From positions 1 to 64,000 of the forward strand of contig JAFTGB010000004.1 in the NCBI GenBank assembly GCA_017458125.1: DNA of 64,000 nucleotides. The letters are read 5' to 3'. This DNA comes from Prevotella sp. (GTDB taxonomy: Bacteria > Bacteroidota > Bacteroidia > Bacteroidales > Bacteroidaceae). The first letter of the stretch is position 1. Every line of letters begins with the position of its first letter. Under the pieces are notes generated by a model. That model worked only from the letters and a program-made list of their open reading frames with translations. It ran no database searches and was not told the origin of the DNA. Made by a program: the position numbers and the translations under genes. Of this stretch, positions 1 through 13,183 are shown in pieces.

Positions 1-195
1 CAGGCGGTCGTTGGGGGTGCCGTGGCGGTCGAAGAAGCGGACGAAGGAGTCGGCTTCGTGAACGGTGAAGGGCTGGTCAGTGCGGTTGCGCCGGTTCAGG
101 CTGTCCAGCCCCTGCCGCATGGCAGTGCGCTGCCGTTCCGTAGTGCAGCAGCAGAGCATCAACAATGCAATGACGTATGTCAGCAGGTGTCTCAT
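1..195 (-). CDS. Lipoprotein, N-terminal part only (cut by window edge)
   Basis: The first 65 codons of a minus-strand gene that runs off the left edge; no stop is seen. The start is a lipoprotein signal: a hydrophobic stretch followed by a Cys cluster (LLMLCCCTTERQ, residues about 11-22), so lipidation at one of Cys15-17 is likely. The mature part that is visible is charged and hydrophilic (LDSLNRRNRTDQPF, then DSFVRFFDRHG). Such N-termini are common on Bacteroidales TPR-containing lipoproteins, but no TPR unit lies inside the window, so that assignment is only a guess. A TACCTTTG box ends about 7 nt above the ATG, so the transcript would be almost leaderless. Confidence 0.6.
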   Translation of the reverse strand, partial: MRHLLTYVIALLMLCCCTTERQRTAMRQGLDSLNRRNRTDQPFTVHEADSFVRFFDRHGTPNDRL

Positions 196-202
196 TGAGG
201 AG

Positions 203-210
203 CAAAGGTA
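203..210 (-). promoter_or_regulatory. -7 promoter box TACCTTTG
   Basis: Read on the minus strand this is TACCTTTG, a perfect match to the Bacteroidetes -7 consensus TAnnTTTG, just upstream of the left-edge lipoprotein start at 195. Confidence 0.65.
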
Positions 211-321
211 CAATATTTTTCCTTAACGACCAAATGAATTACTCTGAAATGATCAGGAGAACCGACCCCGTGATTCTCTTGGTTTGCGGAACGGTAAAAG
301 AATTTTTTTTCTGAGAAATCT

Positions 322-352
322 TTGGATGTGTGTGTGGGATTTTGTATCTTTG
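322..352 (+). promoter_or_regulatory. Promoter: TTG, 20-nt spacer, TATCTTTG
   Basis: TTG at 322-324, then 20 nt, then TATCTTTG at 345-352, which fits the Bacteroidetes -33/-7 pattern on the plus strand. It is the best promoter upstream of the beta-galactosidase gene and would give a leader of about 355 nt containing a long inverted repeat. Confidence 0.55.
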
Positions 353-5458
<5,106 letters not shown>

Positions 5459-5481
5459 ATTCGTTTTAAGTTTGTTTTCTG

Positions 5482-5489
5482 CAAAGGTA
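5482..5489 (-). promoter_or_regulatory. -7 promoter box TACCTTTG for the GH13 gene
   Basis: On the minus strand TACCTTTG lies 23 nt above the SusA-like start at 5458. Confidence 0.65.
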
Positions 5490-5553
5490 TGATTTTTTTT
5501 CCAATCTTGTATATTTTTTAACAGATTATTTCATTTTTTCTACAGAATTTACT

Positions 5554-5561
5554 TACCTTTG
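5554..5561 (+). promoter_or_regulatory. -7 promoter box TACCTTTG for the unknown exported protein
   Basis: A perfect TAnnTTTG match on the plus strand, 26 nt before the ATG at 5588; it pairs divergently with the box at 5482-5489. Confidence 0.65.
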
Positions 5562-5587
5562 CACACACTTCTACATACATAAAGACG

Positions 5588-6292
5588 ATGACGATGAAAA
5601 AGATTTTAATGCTGGCCGCTATCATGCTGGCCGTGATGACCGCCGAGACCCGTGCGCAGGCCAAGTTCTGCAAGTCGCTTTCCGAGTTTCAGGCCGGACA
5701 GTGGACTGCCGTTTCCTCGCTGGTGAAGGAGGGTGGCAAGGGTAACGAGTGCCAAATCAAGTTCAGTGACAACGAGTTCAAATTCAAAACCGGCGACAAG
5801 GATGCCGACAAAACGCTACGTAAGGACGTCCTTGTAGTGAATTACGACGGTCACCTGTACGCCAACTGCCGCCACCTGAGCTGCGGCGAGTTCTCGCTCG
5901 ATGCCAACAACTATGCCCAGGCTTACCGCTTTGGCGGCGACAAGTTGCTGATAGTAGCCTATCACATCAACGACGGCACTTTCCTAGCCAGTCTGGCCGG
6001 CGACATTGTGGGCATATCCACTCCCGGAGTTGGAGGCCTTGCCGCCTCGGTGGCCTCCAATGTCATCTGGTACAGTTCCAAAGACCTGAAGGCCTTCCGC
6101 TGCTATCTGTTGGAGAAGACCGACGAGAATGAGGGCACCGTGCAGGGCTTGAACGATGAGTACATGGAAAAACTGCTGGCCGACAGTCCCACGCTACTGA
6201 AGAGCTATAAGTCTGCCGAGAAGAAGAACTTCCGTCTTTCTGCCTCCCACATCCTGCCCATTCTGCAGGACAAGGGTCTGCTCAAGGACTAA
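5588..6292 (+). CDS. Exported protein of unknown function
   Basis: A 234-residue protein with a signal peptide (MKKILMLAAIMLAVMTAETRA, cleaved near residue 23). The mature part starts AKFCKSLSEFQAGQW and has scattered Cys residues (CQIKF, CRHLSCGEF, FRCYLLE). A glycine/alanine-rich hydrophobic stretch around residues 130-160 could be one membrane-inserted hairpin, and the C-terminus is charged (YKSAEKKNF, LQDKGLLKD). I recognise no catalytic motif. The pattern resembles the uncharacterised exported families of Bacteroidales about 240 residues long. ATG at 5588 is used; an in-frame ATG at 5594 is equally possible. It is probably monocistronic, with the next gene on the opposite strand. Confidence 0.7.
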   Translation: MTMKKILMLAAIMLAVMTAETRAQAKFCKSLSEFQAGQWTAVSSLVKEGGKGNECQIKFSDNEFKFKTGDKDADKTLRKDVLVVNYDGHLYANCRHLSCGEFSLDANNYAQAYRFGGDKLLIVAYHINDGTFLASLAGDIVGISTPGVGGLAASVASNVIWYSSKDLKAFRCYLLEKTDENEGTVQGLNDEYMEKLLADSPTLLKSYKSAEKKNFRLSASHILPILQDKGLLKD

Positions 6293-6301
6293 TCACAAGC
6301 G

Positions 6302-6841
6302 CTAATAGCGTCCCGCCTGCCATTCCTTCAGGAAGCGGATGACGGCATTGCGGATGCTGGTGAGGCCGAAGTCGGCTGGATTTACCTCGTTGATGGCTAT
6401 CCAGCGGGCTTCGGCCGCATCGTCGTCGGCGGTTACGGCGACGGTGTCGCCGTGTATGGGGACTAGGAAGTCCATGTCGAGGGTATGGATGCCCATGCCG
6501 CTATAGACGTAGACGTTAGGCGATGAGAACAGGTAATGCATGTCCGTAACATCCAGTCCTGTCTCCTCTTTTATTTCGCGGCGCATGCCTTCCTCCACCG
6601 TTTCCCCCATGTCGCAGAAGCCGCCCGGCAGGTCCAGTGTGCCCTTGGCCGGCTCCTTGGCGCGGCGCACCACCAGCATTTCGTCGCGGTCGTTGACGAT
6701 GAATGCCGCCGTGGCCGTACAAGGGTTGCCATAGTAGGTGAAGCCGCAGTCGCGGCACTTCTTGCTTTTGAAGTTGTTGACTTCAAAATGCCTACTGCCG
6801 CATACGGGGCAGTAGGCAAATTTCTCTAAAGGATGTTCCAT
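6302..6841 (-). CDS. Nudix hydrolase with N-terminal zinc ribbon
   Basis: A 179-residue Nudix hydrolase, cytoplasmic, that cleaves a nucleoside diphosphate linked to another group. The N-terminus is a zinc ribbon with Cys11, Cys14, Cys29 and Cys32, as in NADH pyrophosphatase (NudC)-like proteins. The Nudix box covers residues about 74-96 and has the required pattern Gly-x5-Glu-x7-Arg-Glu-x2-Glu-Glu-x-Gly (GETVEEGMRREIKEETGL region). The substrate cannot be read from the sequence; NADH, ADP-ribose and oxidised nucleotides are all possible. Its ATG directly follows the stop codon of the sialate esterase gene (6842), so the two are translationally coupled in one operon. Confidence 0.85.
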   Translation of the reverse strand: MEHPLEKFAYCPVCGSRHFEVNNFKSKKCRDCGFTYYGNPCTATAAFIVNDRDEMLVVRRAKEPAKGTLDLPGGFCDMGETVEEGMRREIKEETGLDVTDMHYLFSSPNVYVYSGMGIHTLDMDFLVPIHGDTVAVTADDDAAEARWIAINEVNPADFGLTSIRNAVIRFLKEWQAGRY

Positions 6842-8296
6842 CTACCAGTTGTCTGTTCTAAACGGGAACAACGGCAGGCCGCCCTGGTTGCCCAGGTTGC
6901 CCAACAGCCAGTTGCGGAAGCAGTAGCGCACGGCCACCGGCTGCTTCACCTCGCTGCTGGTGATGACGATGCACTCGTCCCAGTAGCCTCCGCCAGGCTG
7001 CCAGAAGTGGGCGGCCTTGGCGGGGTGGAACACGCGGTCGCTGCCTGCCACTTCAAAGCCCACGATGTCCTCGAAGCGGCTGATGCCGCCGCACTCGTTG
7101 TCCAAGTGTATCATCACCGTGTCGCCCTTGACCTGCATGTCCTTGAACGACGGACTCTCGCAGATGAGCGACGTCATGCCGTACGTCTTGTTCAGGGCCT
7201 GCAGAGCCAGTCGCTCGCCCACCTTCTGCTTCTGTGCGGGGTGTATCTGCGTTCCCTCGTAGGGGAACACGCAGTCGTTGGTGCACACCAGTCCGCTGTT
7301 GGGTATTATCTTCGAGGCCCTGAACTGCTGTTCCTGCAGCAGTGCGTTCCACGTGCCCTGCTTGTCGCCGCTGTCGTATGGTGCTATCTGCACGAAGTAG
7401 AACGGTATGTCGCCCAGCCTGAACTGCTGCCGCCACTGCTCGACAAGCAGTTTCAGCCGTTCCGAATACTGATTGCCGGGGTCGCCGACGTTCGAGCATC
7501 CCTGATAGAACAGGATGCCCTTGACGGTGTAGTTCAGTATGGGATTGAAAGTACCGTTGCCCCAGACCATGGCGCGATGGTAGTCCCAGTCTTTCTTGAA
7601 GTTGACGATGCCCATGGTGTCTGTAGGCTCCTTGGTGTACTTCTCCAGGTTCTCCTTGGTCAGCCAGCTTTCCACGCGCGACCCGCCCTTGTTGGCCTCG
7701 ATGAGTCCCACGGGTATGTCGAGGGCCTTGTTCACCATCTTGGCAAAGAAGTAGCCCGTGGCCGAGAAGTCGCTGACCGTCTGTGGCGAGCACTCGCGCC
7801 AATGGGTGTCGGCATCCTCCTGCGGTGTCATGCGCATGATGCTGGGTATTTTGGCTGACCGCACCTGACGCTTGCCGGCAGCACTGACGACCTCCTGGTT
7901 GTAGTTCTGCACCGGGCATTGGCCGAAGCCCCGGACCGGCATCTCCATGTTCGACTGTCCGGCGCACACCCACACCTCGCCCGCAAGCACGTTGCTGACG
8001 GTCACCGCGCCGTCGCCGTCGTCAATGCTGATGGACAGCGGTTCGTAGCTGGCCTTGGGCGACTTGACGGTCAGCAGCCAGCGGCCCTGCTTGTCGGCCT
8101 TGGCCTCGCTGCGCTCCGTGTTCCACGACGTGGTGGCTACCACCTTGCTGCCTGCTTTTGCCCACCCCCATAGTCGGACGTCCGTCTGCTGCTGAATGAC
8201 CATGTTGTCGCTTAAAAGGTGTGGCAACTTCACCTTGGCCTGCACGCAGACTGCCGTGGCTGCGAGCAGCGTCGTCAAAATCATCTTTTTATTCAT
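6842..8296 (-). CDS. Sialate O-acetylesterase-like SGNH hydrolase, exported
   Basis: A 484-residue esterase expected to remove O-acetyl groups from sialic acids or other glycans in the periplasm. Residues 1-20 are a signal peptide ending VQA. A beta-sandwich (KVKLPHLLSDNMVIQQ, typical of this family) precedes the SGNH core with the nucleophile Ser115 in CAGQSNMEMP. The Asn block lies near YQGCSNVGDP, and the catalytic His is in GTQIHPAQKQKVGERLA near the C-terminus. I place the start at 8296, not at the longer in-frame 8329, because the -7 box at 8327-8334 overlaps that upstream ATG. It is the first gene of an operon with the Nudix gene and diverges from a second esterase gene. Confidence 0.85.
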   Translation of the reverse strand: MNKKMILTTLLAATAVCVQAKVKLPHLLSDNMVIQQQTDVRLWGWAKAGSKVVATTSWNTERSEAKADKQGRWLLTVKSPKASYEPLSISIDDGDGAVTVSNVLAGEVWVCAGQSNMEMPVRGFGQCPVQNYNQEVVSAAGKRQVRSAKIPSIMRMTPQEDADTHWRECSPQTVSDFSATGYFFAKMVNKALDIPVGLIEANKGGSRVESWLTKENLEKYTKEPTDTMGIVNFKKDWDYHRAMVWGNGTFNPILNYTVKGILFYQGCSNVGDPGNQYSERLKLLVEQWRQQFRLGDIPFYFVQIAPYDSGDKQGTWNALLQEQQFRASKIIPNSGLVCTNDCVFPYEGTQIHPAQKQKVGERLALQALNKTYGMTSLICESPSFKDMQVKGDTVMIHLDNECGGISRFEDIVGFEVAGSDRVFHPAKAAHFWQPGGGYWDECIVITSSEVKQPVAVRYCFRNWLLGNLGNQGGLPLFPFRTDNW

Positions 8297-8326
8297 CGTT
8301 TTCAAGTTTTTAGTGTAATCATGGTG

Positions 8327-8334
8327 CAAAGATA
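8327..8334 (-). promoter_or_regulatory. -7 promoter box TATCTTTG for the sialate esterase gene
   Basis: A minus-strand TATCTTTG match, 30 nt above the chosen start at 8296. It excludes the longer ORF start. Confidence 0.65.
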
Positions 8335-8345
8335 CAAAAATTGAC

Positions 8346-8353
8346 TAACTTTG
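8346..8353 (+). promoter_or_regulatory. -7 promoter box TAACTTTG for the alpha/beta hydrolase gene
   Basis: Plus-strand TAACTTTG ends 22 nt before the ATG at 8376. Its divergent partner box begins only 12 nt away, so the two promoters overlap and may be regulated jointly. Confidence 0.65.
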
Positions 8354-8375
8354 CAAGCGATAAAAACCAATTATT

Positions 8376-9191
8376 ATGAAAAAACTACTGCTACTGCTTA
8401 TCATGTTTGCTCCACTCGCCGTGTCAGCCCAGAAGGGCAATGAAATGAACCTGTGGCCCGAAGGACCGTCCACCAGCAATGGCGACCCTGACGACATGGC
8501 CAAGGTCACTGTCTTCCTGCCTGACGAAAAGAAAGCTACGGGCCGTGCCGTCGTCTGCTGTCCGGGCGGCGGCTATCAGCACTTAGCCATGCAGCACGAG
8601 GGTTTCGACTGGGCCCCCTTCTTCACCAGCCAAGGCATTGCCCTCATCGTGCTGAAGTACCGTATGCCCCACGGCCACTACACCGTGCCCGCCGAGGATG
8701 CCGAGGAGGCTATACGCTTAGTGAGGCGTAACGCCGAGCAGTGGCACATCAATCCCAAGGATGTAGGCATCATGGGCTTCTCGGCCGGCGGCCATCTGGC
8801 ATCCACCGTGGCCACCCATGCCTCGGGCGATGCCGCGCCCAACTTCCAGATACTCTTCTATCCCGTCATCTCCATGGAACAGGGCACCACCCATCAGGGT
8901 TCGCGCACCAACCTGTTAGGCAAGAGTCCCAAACGCAAGCTGGTCAACGAGTATTCCAACGAGCAGCACGTCGGCAAGCACACCCCGAGGGCTTTCATCA
9001 CCCTGGCCTACGATGACCGTGCCGTGCCTGCACTCAACAGTCTGCTCTACTACAACGAGCTGTACGCCAGTCAGGTTCCGGCCTCGCTCCACATCTACCC
9101 CACCGGCGGCCACGGCTTCGGCATCCGCCAGTCGTTTGCCTATCATTTGGAGATGATGCTCGAATTGAAGGCCTGGCTGAAGAGCTTCTGA
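8376..9191 (+). CDS. Alpha/beta hydrolase, acetyl-xylan-esterase-like, exported
   Basis: A 271-residue serine esterase, probably periplasmic, of the family that includes Prevotella hemicellulose acetyl esterases. Residues 1-18 are a signal peptide ending VSA-Q. The oxyanion loop CCPGGGYQHL is followed by the nucleophile Ser136 in GFSAGGH. The acid is Asp213 or Asp214 in AYDDRAVP and the His is His246 in GGHGFG. The substrate is inferred from family and from the neighbouring sialate esterase and GH2 genes; other acyl esters cannot be excluded. It is divergently transcribed from the sialate esterase, and the dispersed intergenic repeat begins just after its stop. Confidence 0.8.
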   Translation: MKKLLLLLIMFAPLAVSAQKGNEMNLWPEGPSTSNGDPDDMAKVTVFLPDEKKATGRAVVCCPGGGYQHLAMQHEGFDWAPFFTSQGIALIVLKYRMPHGHYTVPAEDAEEAIRLVRRNAEQWHINPKDVGIMGFSAGGHLASTVATHASGDAAPNFQILFYPVISMEQGTTHQGSRTNLLGKSPKRKLVNEYSNEQHVGKHTPRAFITLAYDDRAVPALNSLLYYNELYASQVPASLHIYPTGGHGFGIRQSFAYHLEMMLELKAWLKSF

Positions 9192-9210
9192 AAGCCATTT
9201 CTAACTATTT

Positions 9211-9396
9211 GATATCCACCGCATTGAAATTTTATGCTTGACGGCACTAAATTTGATGCCCCGTTTTGGTAAAAAGTATCATCCGAATTACCAAATCGGC
9301 TAATCAAATTTGGTGCCGTCAGCCATCTTTTTTACCACTGTCGCTGATACTTTTTACCACCGCCGCTAATCTTATTTCATCGCGTCGCTGATGTTT
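9211..9396 (-). repeat. Dispersed intergenic element, copy 1
   Basis: About 185 bp that, read on the minus strand, aligns almost end to end with 48733-48920 on the plus strand. On the minus strand it has three 22-nt direct units starting at 9392, 9370 and 9348 (ATCAGCG/ATTAGCG...GGTAAAA). A perfect 15-bp inverted repeat joins 9267-9281 and 9345-9359 (core GGTAAAAAGTATC). A second inverted repeat of 18 bp with one mismatch (9240-9257 and 9303-9320) is interleaved with it, a pseudoknot-like topology. It lies between the esterase gene and the pnp promoter and contains no ORF. Confidence 0.85.
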
Positions 9397-9475
9397 TGTG
9401 TGCCGAGGGCGGCATTCTTTTCCTAAAAAACAATAATTTATGCGCTGTTTATTCTTTTCTTTATATAATAATGTG

Positions 9476-9483
9476 TACCTTTG
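9476..9483 (+). promoter_or_regulatory. -7 promoter box TACCTTTG for pnp
   Basis: A perfect TAnnTTTG match, 57 nt before the pnp ATG. The leader between them contains a TTTTGCGCAAA palindrome (about 9491-9501). Confidence 0.65.
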
Positions 9484-9540
9484 TGCCCGATTTTGCGCAA
9501 AGCCGCACTGATTATTTATTTATAGATGTTTTAAATCAAG

Positions 9541-11877
9541 ATGAACGTAATTACAAAGAGTATTCAATTGCCTGATGGAAGAACCATCACAATTGAGACC
9601 GGGAAAGTGGCAAAGCAGGCTGACGGCAGCGTTGTGCTCCGCATGAACAACACCGTGCTGCTGGCTACTGTTTGTGCCGCAAAAGATGCAGTTCCCGGAA
9701 CCGACTTCATGCCCTTGCAGGTAGACTACAAGGAGCAGTACGCCGCTGCAGGACGCTTCCCCGGCGGTTTCACCAAGCGCGAGGGTAAGCCCGGCGACAA
9801 CGAGATTCTGACCAGCCGTCTGGTCGACCGTGTGTTGCGCCCCCTGTTCCCCGGCAATTATCATGCAGAGGTTTTTGTCAACGTGATGCTGCTCAGCGCC
9901 GACGGCGTTGACCAGCCCGATGCTTTGGCAGGTTTTGCTGCATCGGCCGCGCTGGCTTGTTCAGATATTCCCTTCGAGTGCCCCATCAGTGAGGTTCGCG
10001 TGGCCCGCATTGGCGGCCAGTACGTCATAGACCCCACCTTCGAGCAGATGAAGGAAGCCGACATGGACATCATGGTGGGTGCTTCGGCCGAGAACATCAT
10101 GATGGTGGAAGGCGAGATGAAAGAAGTCTCCGAGCAGGACATGATAGGTGCCCTGAAGGCCGCCATGGCCGCCATCAAGCCCATGTGCGAGCTGCAGACG
10201 GCACTCTCCAAAGAGTTAGGCACCGACGTCAAGCGCGAGTACGACCACGAGGTGAACGACGAGGAGCTGCGCGAGCGCATGAACAAGGAGCTCTACCAGC
10301 CCGCCTACGACGTGACGAAGCAGGCTTTGGAAAAGCAGCAGCGTGCCGAGGCCTTCGAGAAAATCCTTGCCGACTTCAAGGAGCAGTATGCTGCCGAGCA
10401 CACTGACCTCACCGAGGACGAGCTGGACGAGAAGTACGCTATGATGGACCGCTACTACCACGACGTGGAGCGCGACGCCATGCGCCGCTGCATCCTGGAC
10501 GAGGGCATCCGCCTCGACGGCCGTAAGACTGACGAGATACGCCCCATCTGGTGCGAGGTGTCACCGCTGCCCATGCCTCACGGAAGCTCTATCTTCACCC
10601 GCGGCGAGACGCAGTCGCTGACCACCGTCACCTTAGGTACCAAGCTGGATGAGAAGCTGGTGGACGACGTACTCGACAAGAGCTACATGCGTTTCTTGCT
10701 GCACTACAACTTCCCCCCGTTCTGCACCGGCGAGGCCAAAGCCCAGCGTGGCGTAGGCCGCCGCGAGATAGGCCACGGACATTTGGCTTGGCGCGGCCTG
10801 AAAGGCCAGATTCCCGAGGACTTCCCCTACACCGTGCGCGTCGTGTCGCAGATTTTAGAGTCTAACGGTTCCAGCTCCATGGCCACCGTCTGTGCCGGCA
10901 CACTGGCACTGATGGATGCCGGCGTACCCATGAAGAAGCCCGTCTCGGGCATTGCCATGGGACTCATCAAGAACCCCGGTGAAGACAAGTACGCCGTGCT
11001 CAGCGACATCCTCGGCGATGAGGACCACCTGGGCGACATGGACTTCAAGACCACGGGCACGAAGGACGGTCTGACCGCCACCCAGATGGACATCAAGTGC
11101 GACGGCCTGTCGTTCGACATCTTAGAGAAAGCCCTCATGCAGGCCAAGGCTGGTCGCGAGCACATTCTGAAGTGCATCACCGACACCATCAGCGAGCCGC
11201 GTCCTGAGCTGAAGCCCCAGGTGCCCCGCATCGAGGCCTTCGACATACCCAAGGAGTTCATCGGTGCCGTCATTGGCCCGGGCGGAAAAATCATCCAGCA
11301 GATGCAGGAGGACACCGGCACCACCATCACCATCGACGAGATTGATGGCGTGGGCAAGGTGCAGGTCAGCGCTCCCGACAAGGCCAGCATCGACGCTGCC
11401 ATTGCCAAGATACGCGCCATCGTGGCCATCCCCGAGGTGGGCGAGGTCTACGAGGGTATTGTGCGTAGCATCATGCCCTATGGCTGTTTTGTCGAGTTCA
11501 TGCCCGGCAAGGACGGCCTGCTGCACATCAGCGAGATTGACTGGAAGCGCCTCGAAACCGTCGAGGAGGCCGGCATCAAGGAGGGCGACACGATACGAGT
11601 CAAACTGCTGGAGATAGACCCCAAGACGGGCAAGTTCAAGCTCTCACACCGTGTACTCATCGACAAACCCGAGGGCTATCAGGAGCGTCCCGCCCGCCGC
11701 GAGCGCCCTGAGCGTCCCGAGCGTGGCGACCGTCGTCCGCGCCCTGAGCGTGGTGACCGCGGCGAGCGCCGTCCGCGCAACGACAACCGCGAGCGTCCCC
11801 AGCGCCACGACGAGTACCATGAGCCCAGCAGCGAGCCCCGCGACTTCAGCGACGCCTTGGACAAGCTGGACTTTTGA
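9541..11877 (+). CDS. pnp: Polyribonucleotide nucleotidyltransferase (PNPase)
   Basis: A 778-residue exoribonuclease that degrades RNA 3' to 5' by phosphorolysis and can add tails; cytoplasmic and trimeric in known family members. It has two RNase PH domains (first about residues 1-215, second about 310-545, with [13 protein letters not shown] and the [14 protein letters not shown] phosphate/metal site). A KH domain near residues 568-620 carries [13 protein letters not shown]. An S1 domain covers about 633-705 ([20 protein letters not shown]). The C-terminus is an unusual Arg/Glu/Pro-rich tail (about residues 715-765, repeated RPERGDR) that may bind RNA or protein partners. The gene ends in a very strong hairpin and converges on the TlpA-like gene. 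Confidence 0.97.
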   Translation: MNVITKSIQLPDGRTITIETGKVAKQADGSVVLRMNNTVLLATVCAAKDAVPGTDFMPLQVDYKEQYAAAGRFPGGFTKREGKPGDNEILTSRLVDRVLRPLFPGNYHAEVFVNVMLLSADGVDQPDALAGFAASAALACSDIPFECPISEVRVARIGGQYVIDPTFEQMKEADMDIMVGASAENIMMVEGEMKEVSEQDMIGALKAAMAAIKPMCELQTALSKELGTDVKREYDHEVNDEELRERMNKELYQPAYDVTKQALEKQQRAEAFEKILADFKEQYAAEHTDLTEDELDEKYAMMDRYYHDVERDAMRRCILDEGIRLDGRKTDEIRPIWCEVSPLPMPHGSSIFTRGETQSLTTVTLGTKLDEKLVDDVLDKSYMRFLLHYNFPPFCTGEAKAQRGVGRREIGHGHLAWRGLKGQIPEDFPYTVRVVSQILESNGSSSMATVCAGTLALMDAGVPMKKPVSGIAMGLIKNPGEDKYAVLSDILGDEDHLGDMDFKTTGTKDGLTATQMDIKCDGLSFDILEKALMQAKAGREHILKCITDTISEPRPELKPQVPRIEAFDIPKEFIGAVIGPGGKIIQQMQEDTGTTITIDEIDGVGKVQVSAPDKASIDAAIAKIRAIVAIPEVGEVYEGIVRSIMPYGCFVEFMPGKDGLLHISEIDWKRLETVEEAGIKEGDTIRVKLLEIDPKTGKFKLSHRVLIDKPEGYQERPARRERPERPERGDRRPRPERGDRGERRPRNDNRERPQRHDEYHEPSSEPRDFSDALDKLDF

Positions 11878-11959
11878 AAATAAAAAATAAGAAATAAAAA
11901 TTAAGGGCTGCGCATCTTGTTTGGCGCAGCCCTTAATTTTTATTTCTTATTTTTTATTT
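11878..11959. terminator. 36-bp perfect hairpin, bidirectional terminator after pnp
   Basis: The arms 11878-11913 and 11924-11959 are perfectly complementary over 36 bp with a 10-nt loop. The GC-rich top (AAGGGCTGCGC) sits on an AT stem made of the TTATTTCTTATTTT spacer word. The U-run needed for termination is present in both directions, which suits the convergent pnp and TlpA-like genes. Confidence 0.9.
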
Positions 11960-11967
11960 CTTATTTC

Positions 11968-13116
11968 CTAAAGCAGCGCCTTGACCGACTGCTCCACATC
12001 CTTAATGGTCTGCGAGCGGCCCACGATGTTGTTGCCACGGTCGATGAGGAAAAACTCCGGTACCGCCTGAACATTGTAGACGCGCAACGTGGTGGAACCC
12101 ATGCCCTGGTCCTCGCGGACGCAGACCCACGGCAGTGCCGCCGTCTGCTGTTTCCAGAAGTGTTCGTCGCCGTCGAGGCTCACCTGGTATATCTCCAACC
12201 CTTGAGCGTGGTACTTGTTGTAGAGCTCGCGCAGCAGCAGGATGCGTGCCGGCGACTCGTCGAGGGCGAAGACGTGGAAGTCGAGCAGCACCACCTTGCC
12301 CTTCAGCTCCGTCAGTCGGCGCAGCTGTCCCTTGTTGTCGCGCAGGGCGATGTCGATGAGTCCGGCCTCCTGCACCTTCGAGGCGTCAATGGTACGGTTG
12401 TTCTGCGCGTCGGCTATGCGCACGTTCTTCATGCCCTCCAAGGCAATGTTGTGCAGGTTCCTGCCGCGTTCGGCGTCAGGCCAGTAGGTGTCCCAGCTGG
12501 TGGCTACGGCAGCAAACACCTTGATGTCGTCGCGGTCGGTGCGGGGGTTGAAGAGCAGCATGTCACCCATGGTCTGGAACAGGGCGAAGTAGGCATAGGG
12601 TTTGCCCGGGTTGGGGAAGATATAGCGCGTCTTGACGTCGTCTTTGTAGGCTTTGATCATGGACAGGATGCTGTCGTTGGAAGCGTCGACGGTCAGGGCC
12701 TCGCTGCGGCTTACGGCCAGGGCACGCCGCTGCAGATCCATCTGCATCAGTGCCAGCTCCTTGATTTTCTGGCAGTTCTCCGACCCGCTGACCTCGTAAC
12801 TGCCAGCCATCTGCGGCCATGTGCCACGTATGGTCACCGTCTCCGTGGAGTCGATGCTGAGCGAGATGATCTGGTTGCCGATGCGAAGGCGGTAGAAGTC
12901 GGGCACTTCCTGACCCGCGCCGCTGAAGCTGAACGCGCCGTCGTCGCCCAGTTTGACGGAGTCGAGCACTTCGGGGCCGGTCAGACTGATGTTTTCAAAG
13001 TAAAGCACTGAGTCTTTGGCGTTGGCTATGGTGCCTTCCACATGGAACTTCTTCTCGCTGCATGCCGTCAGTGCCAGCGCGGCCACGGCGGCTATCATGT
13101 ATTTCTTCATTGTCAT
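11968..13116 (-). CDS. TlpA-like thioredoxin-fold lipoprotein lacking CXXC
   Basis: A 382-residue lipoprotein. The signal (MKKYMIAAVAALALTAC) ends at a lipobox Cys. The N-terminal half looks like the DUF4369-type beta domain of Bacteroidetes thiol-disulfide proteins (FHVEGTIANAKDSVLYFENISLTG). The C-terminal half has the AhpC/TlpA fold (LTELKGKVVLLDF ... LEIYQVSLDGDEHFWKQ ... VQAVPEFFLIDRGNNIVG, with the cis-Pro loop AVP). Where homologues have WCGPC this one has FHVFALDESPAR, so no redox Cys pair exists and ordinary disulfide exchange is unlikely. The start is 13116 or 13110; the upstream 13146 start overlaps the -7 box. Confidence 0.75.
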   Translation of the reverse strand: MTMKKYMIAAVAALALTACSEKKFHVEGTIANAKDSVLYFENISLTGPEVLDSVKLGDDGAFSFSGAGQEVPDFYRLRIGNQIISLSIDSTETVTIRGTWPQMAGSYEVSGSENCQKIKELALMQMDLQRRALAVSRSEALTVDASNDSILSMIKAYKDDVKTRYIFPNPGKPYAYFALFQTMGDMLLFNPRTDRDDIKVFAAVATSWDTYWPDAERGRNLHNIALEGMKNVRIADAQNNRTIDASKVQEAGLIDIALRDNKGQLRRLTELKGKVVLLDFHVFALDESPARILLLRELYNKYHAQGLEIYQVSLDGDEHFWKQQTAALPWVCVREDQGMGSTTLRVYNVQAVPEFFLIDRGNNIVGRSQTIKDVEQSVKALL

Positions 13117-13143
13117 GCTGTTTGTCTTTATGATAAGTGTCTG

Positions 13144-13151
13144 CAAAGGTA
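13144..13151 (-). promoter_or_regulatory. -7 promoter box TACCTTTG for the TlpA-like lipoprotein
   Basis: Minus-strand TACCTTTG, 27 nt above the chosen start. It overlaps the longer ORF start and so argues against it. Confidence 0.6.
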
Positions 13152-13183
13152 CGAATAAATTTTAAAAATCGCGTACTCTGTCT

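Noticed and set aside
9211..9396. CRISPR array interpretation of the three 22-nt units
   Set aside because: The units are directly abutting, differ from each other, and have no spacers or cas genes.
11917..13011. A 364-codon plus-strand frame opposite the TlpA-like gene
   Set aside because: It is the antisense shadow of a gene with a clear lipoprotein signal and thioredoxin fold. Its hydrophobic start merely reads the spacer tract.
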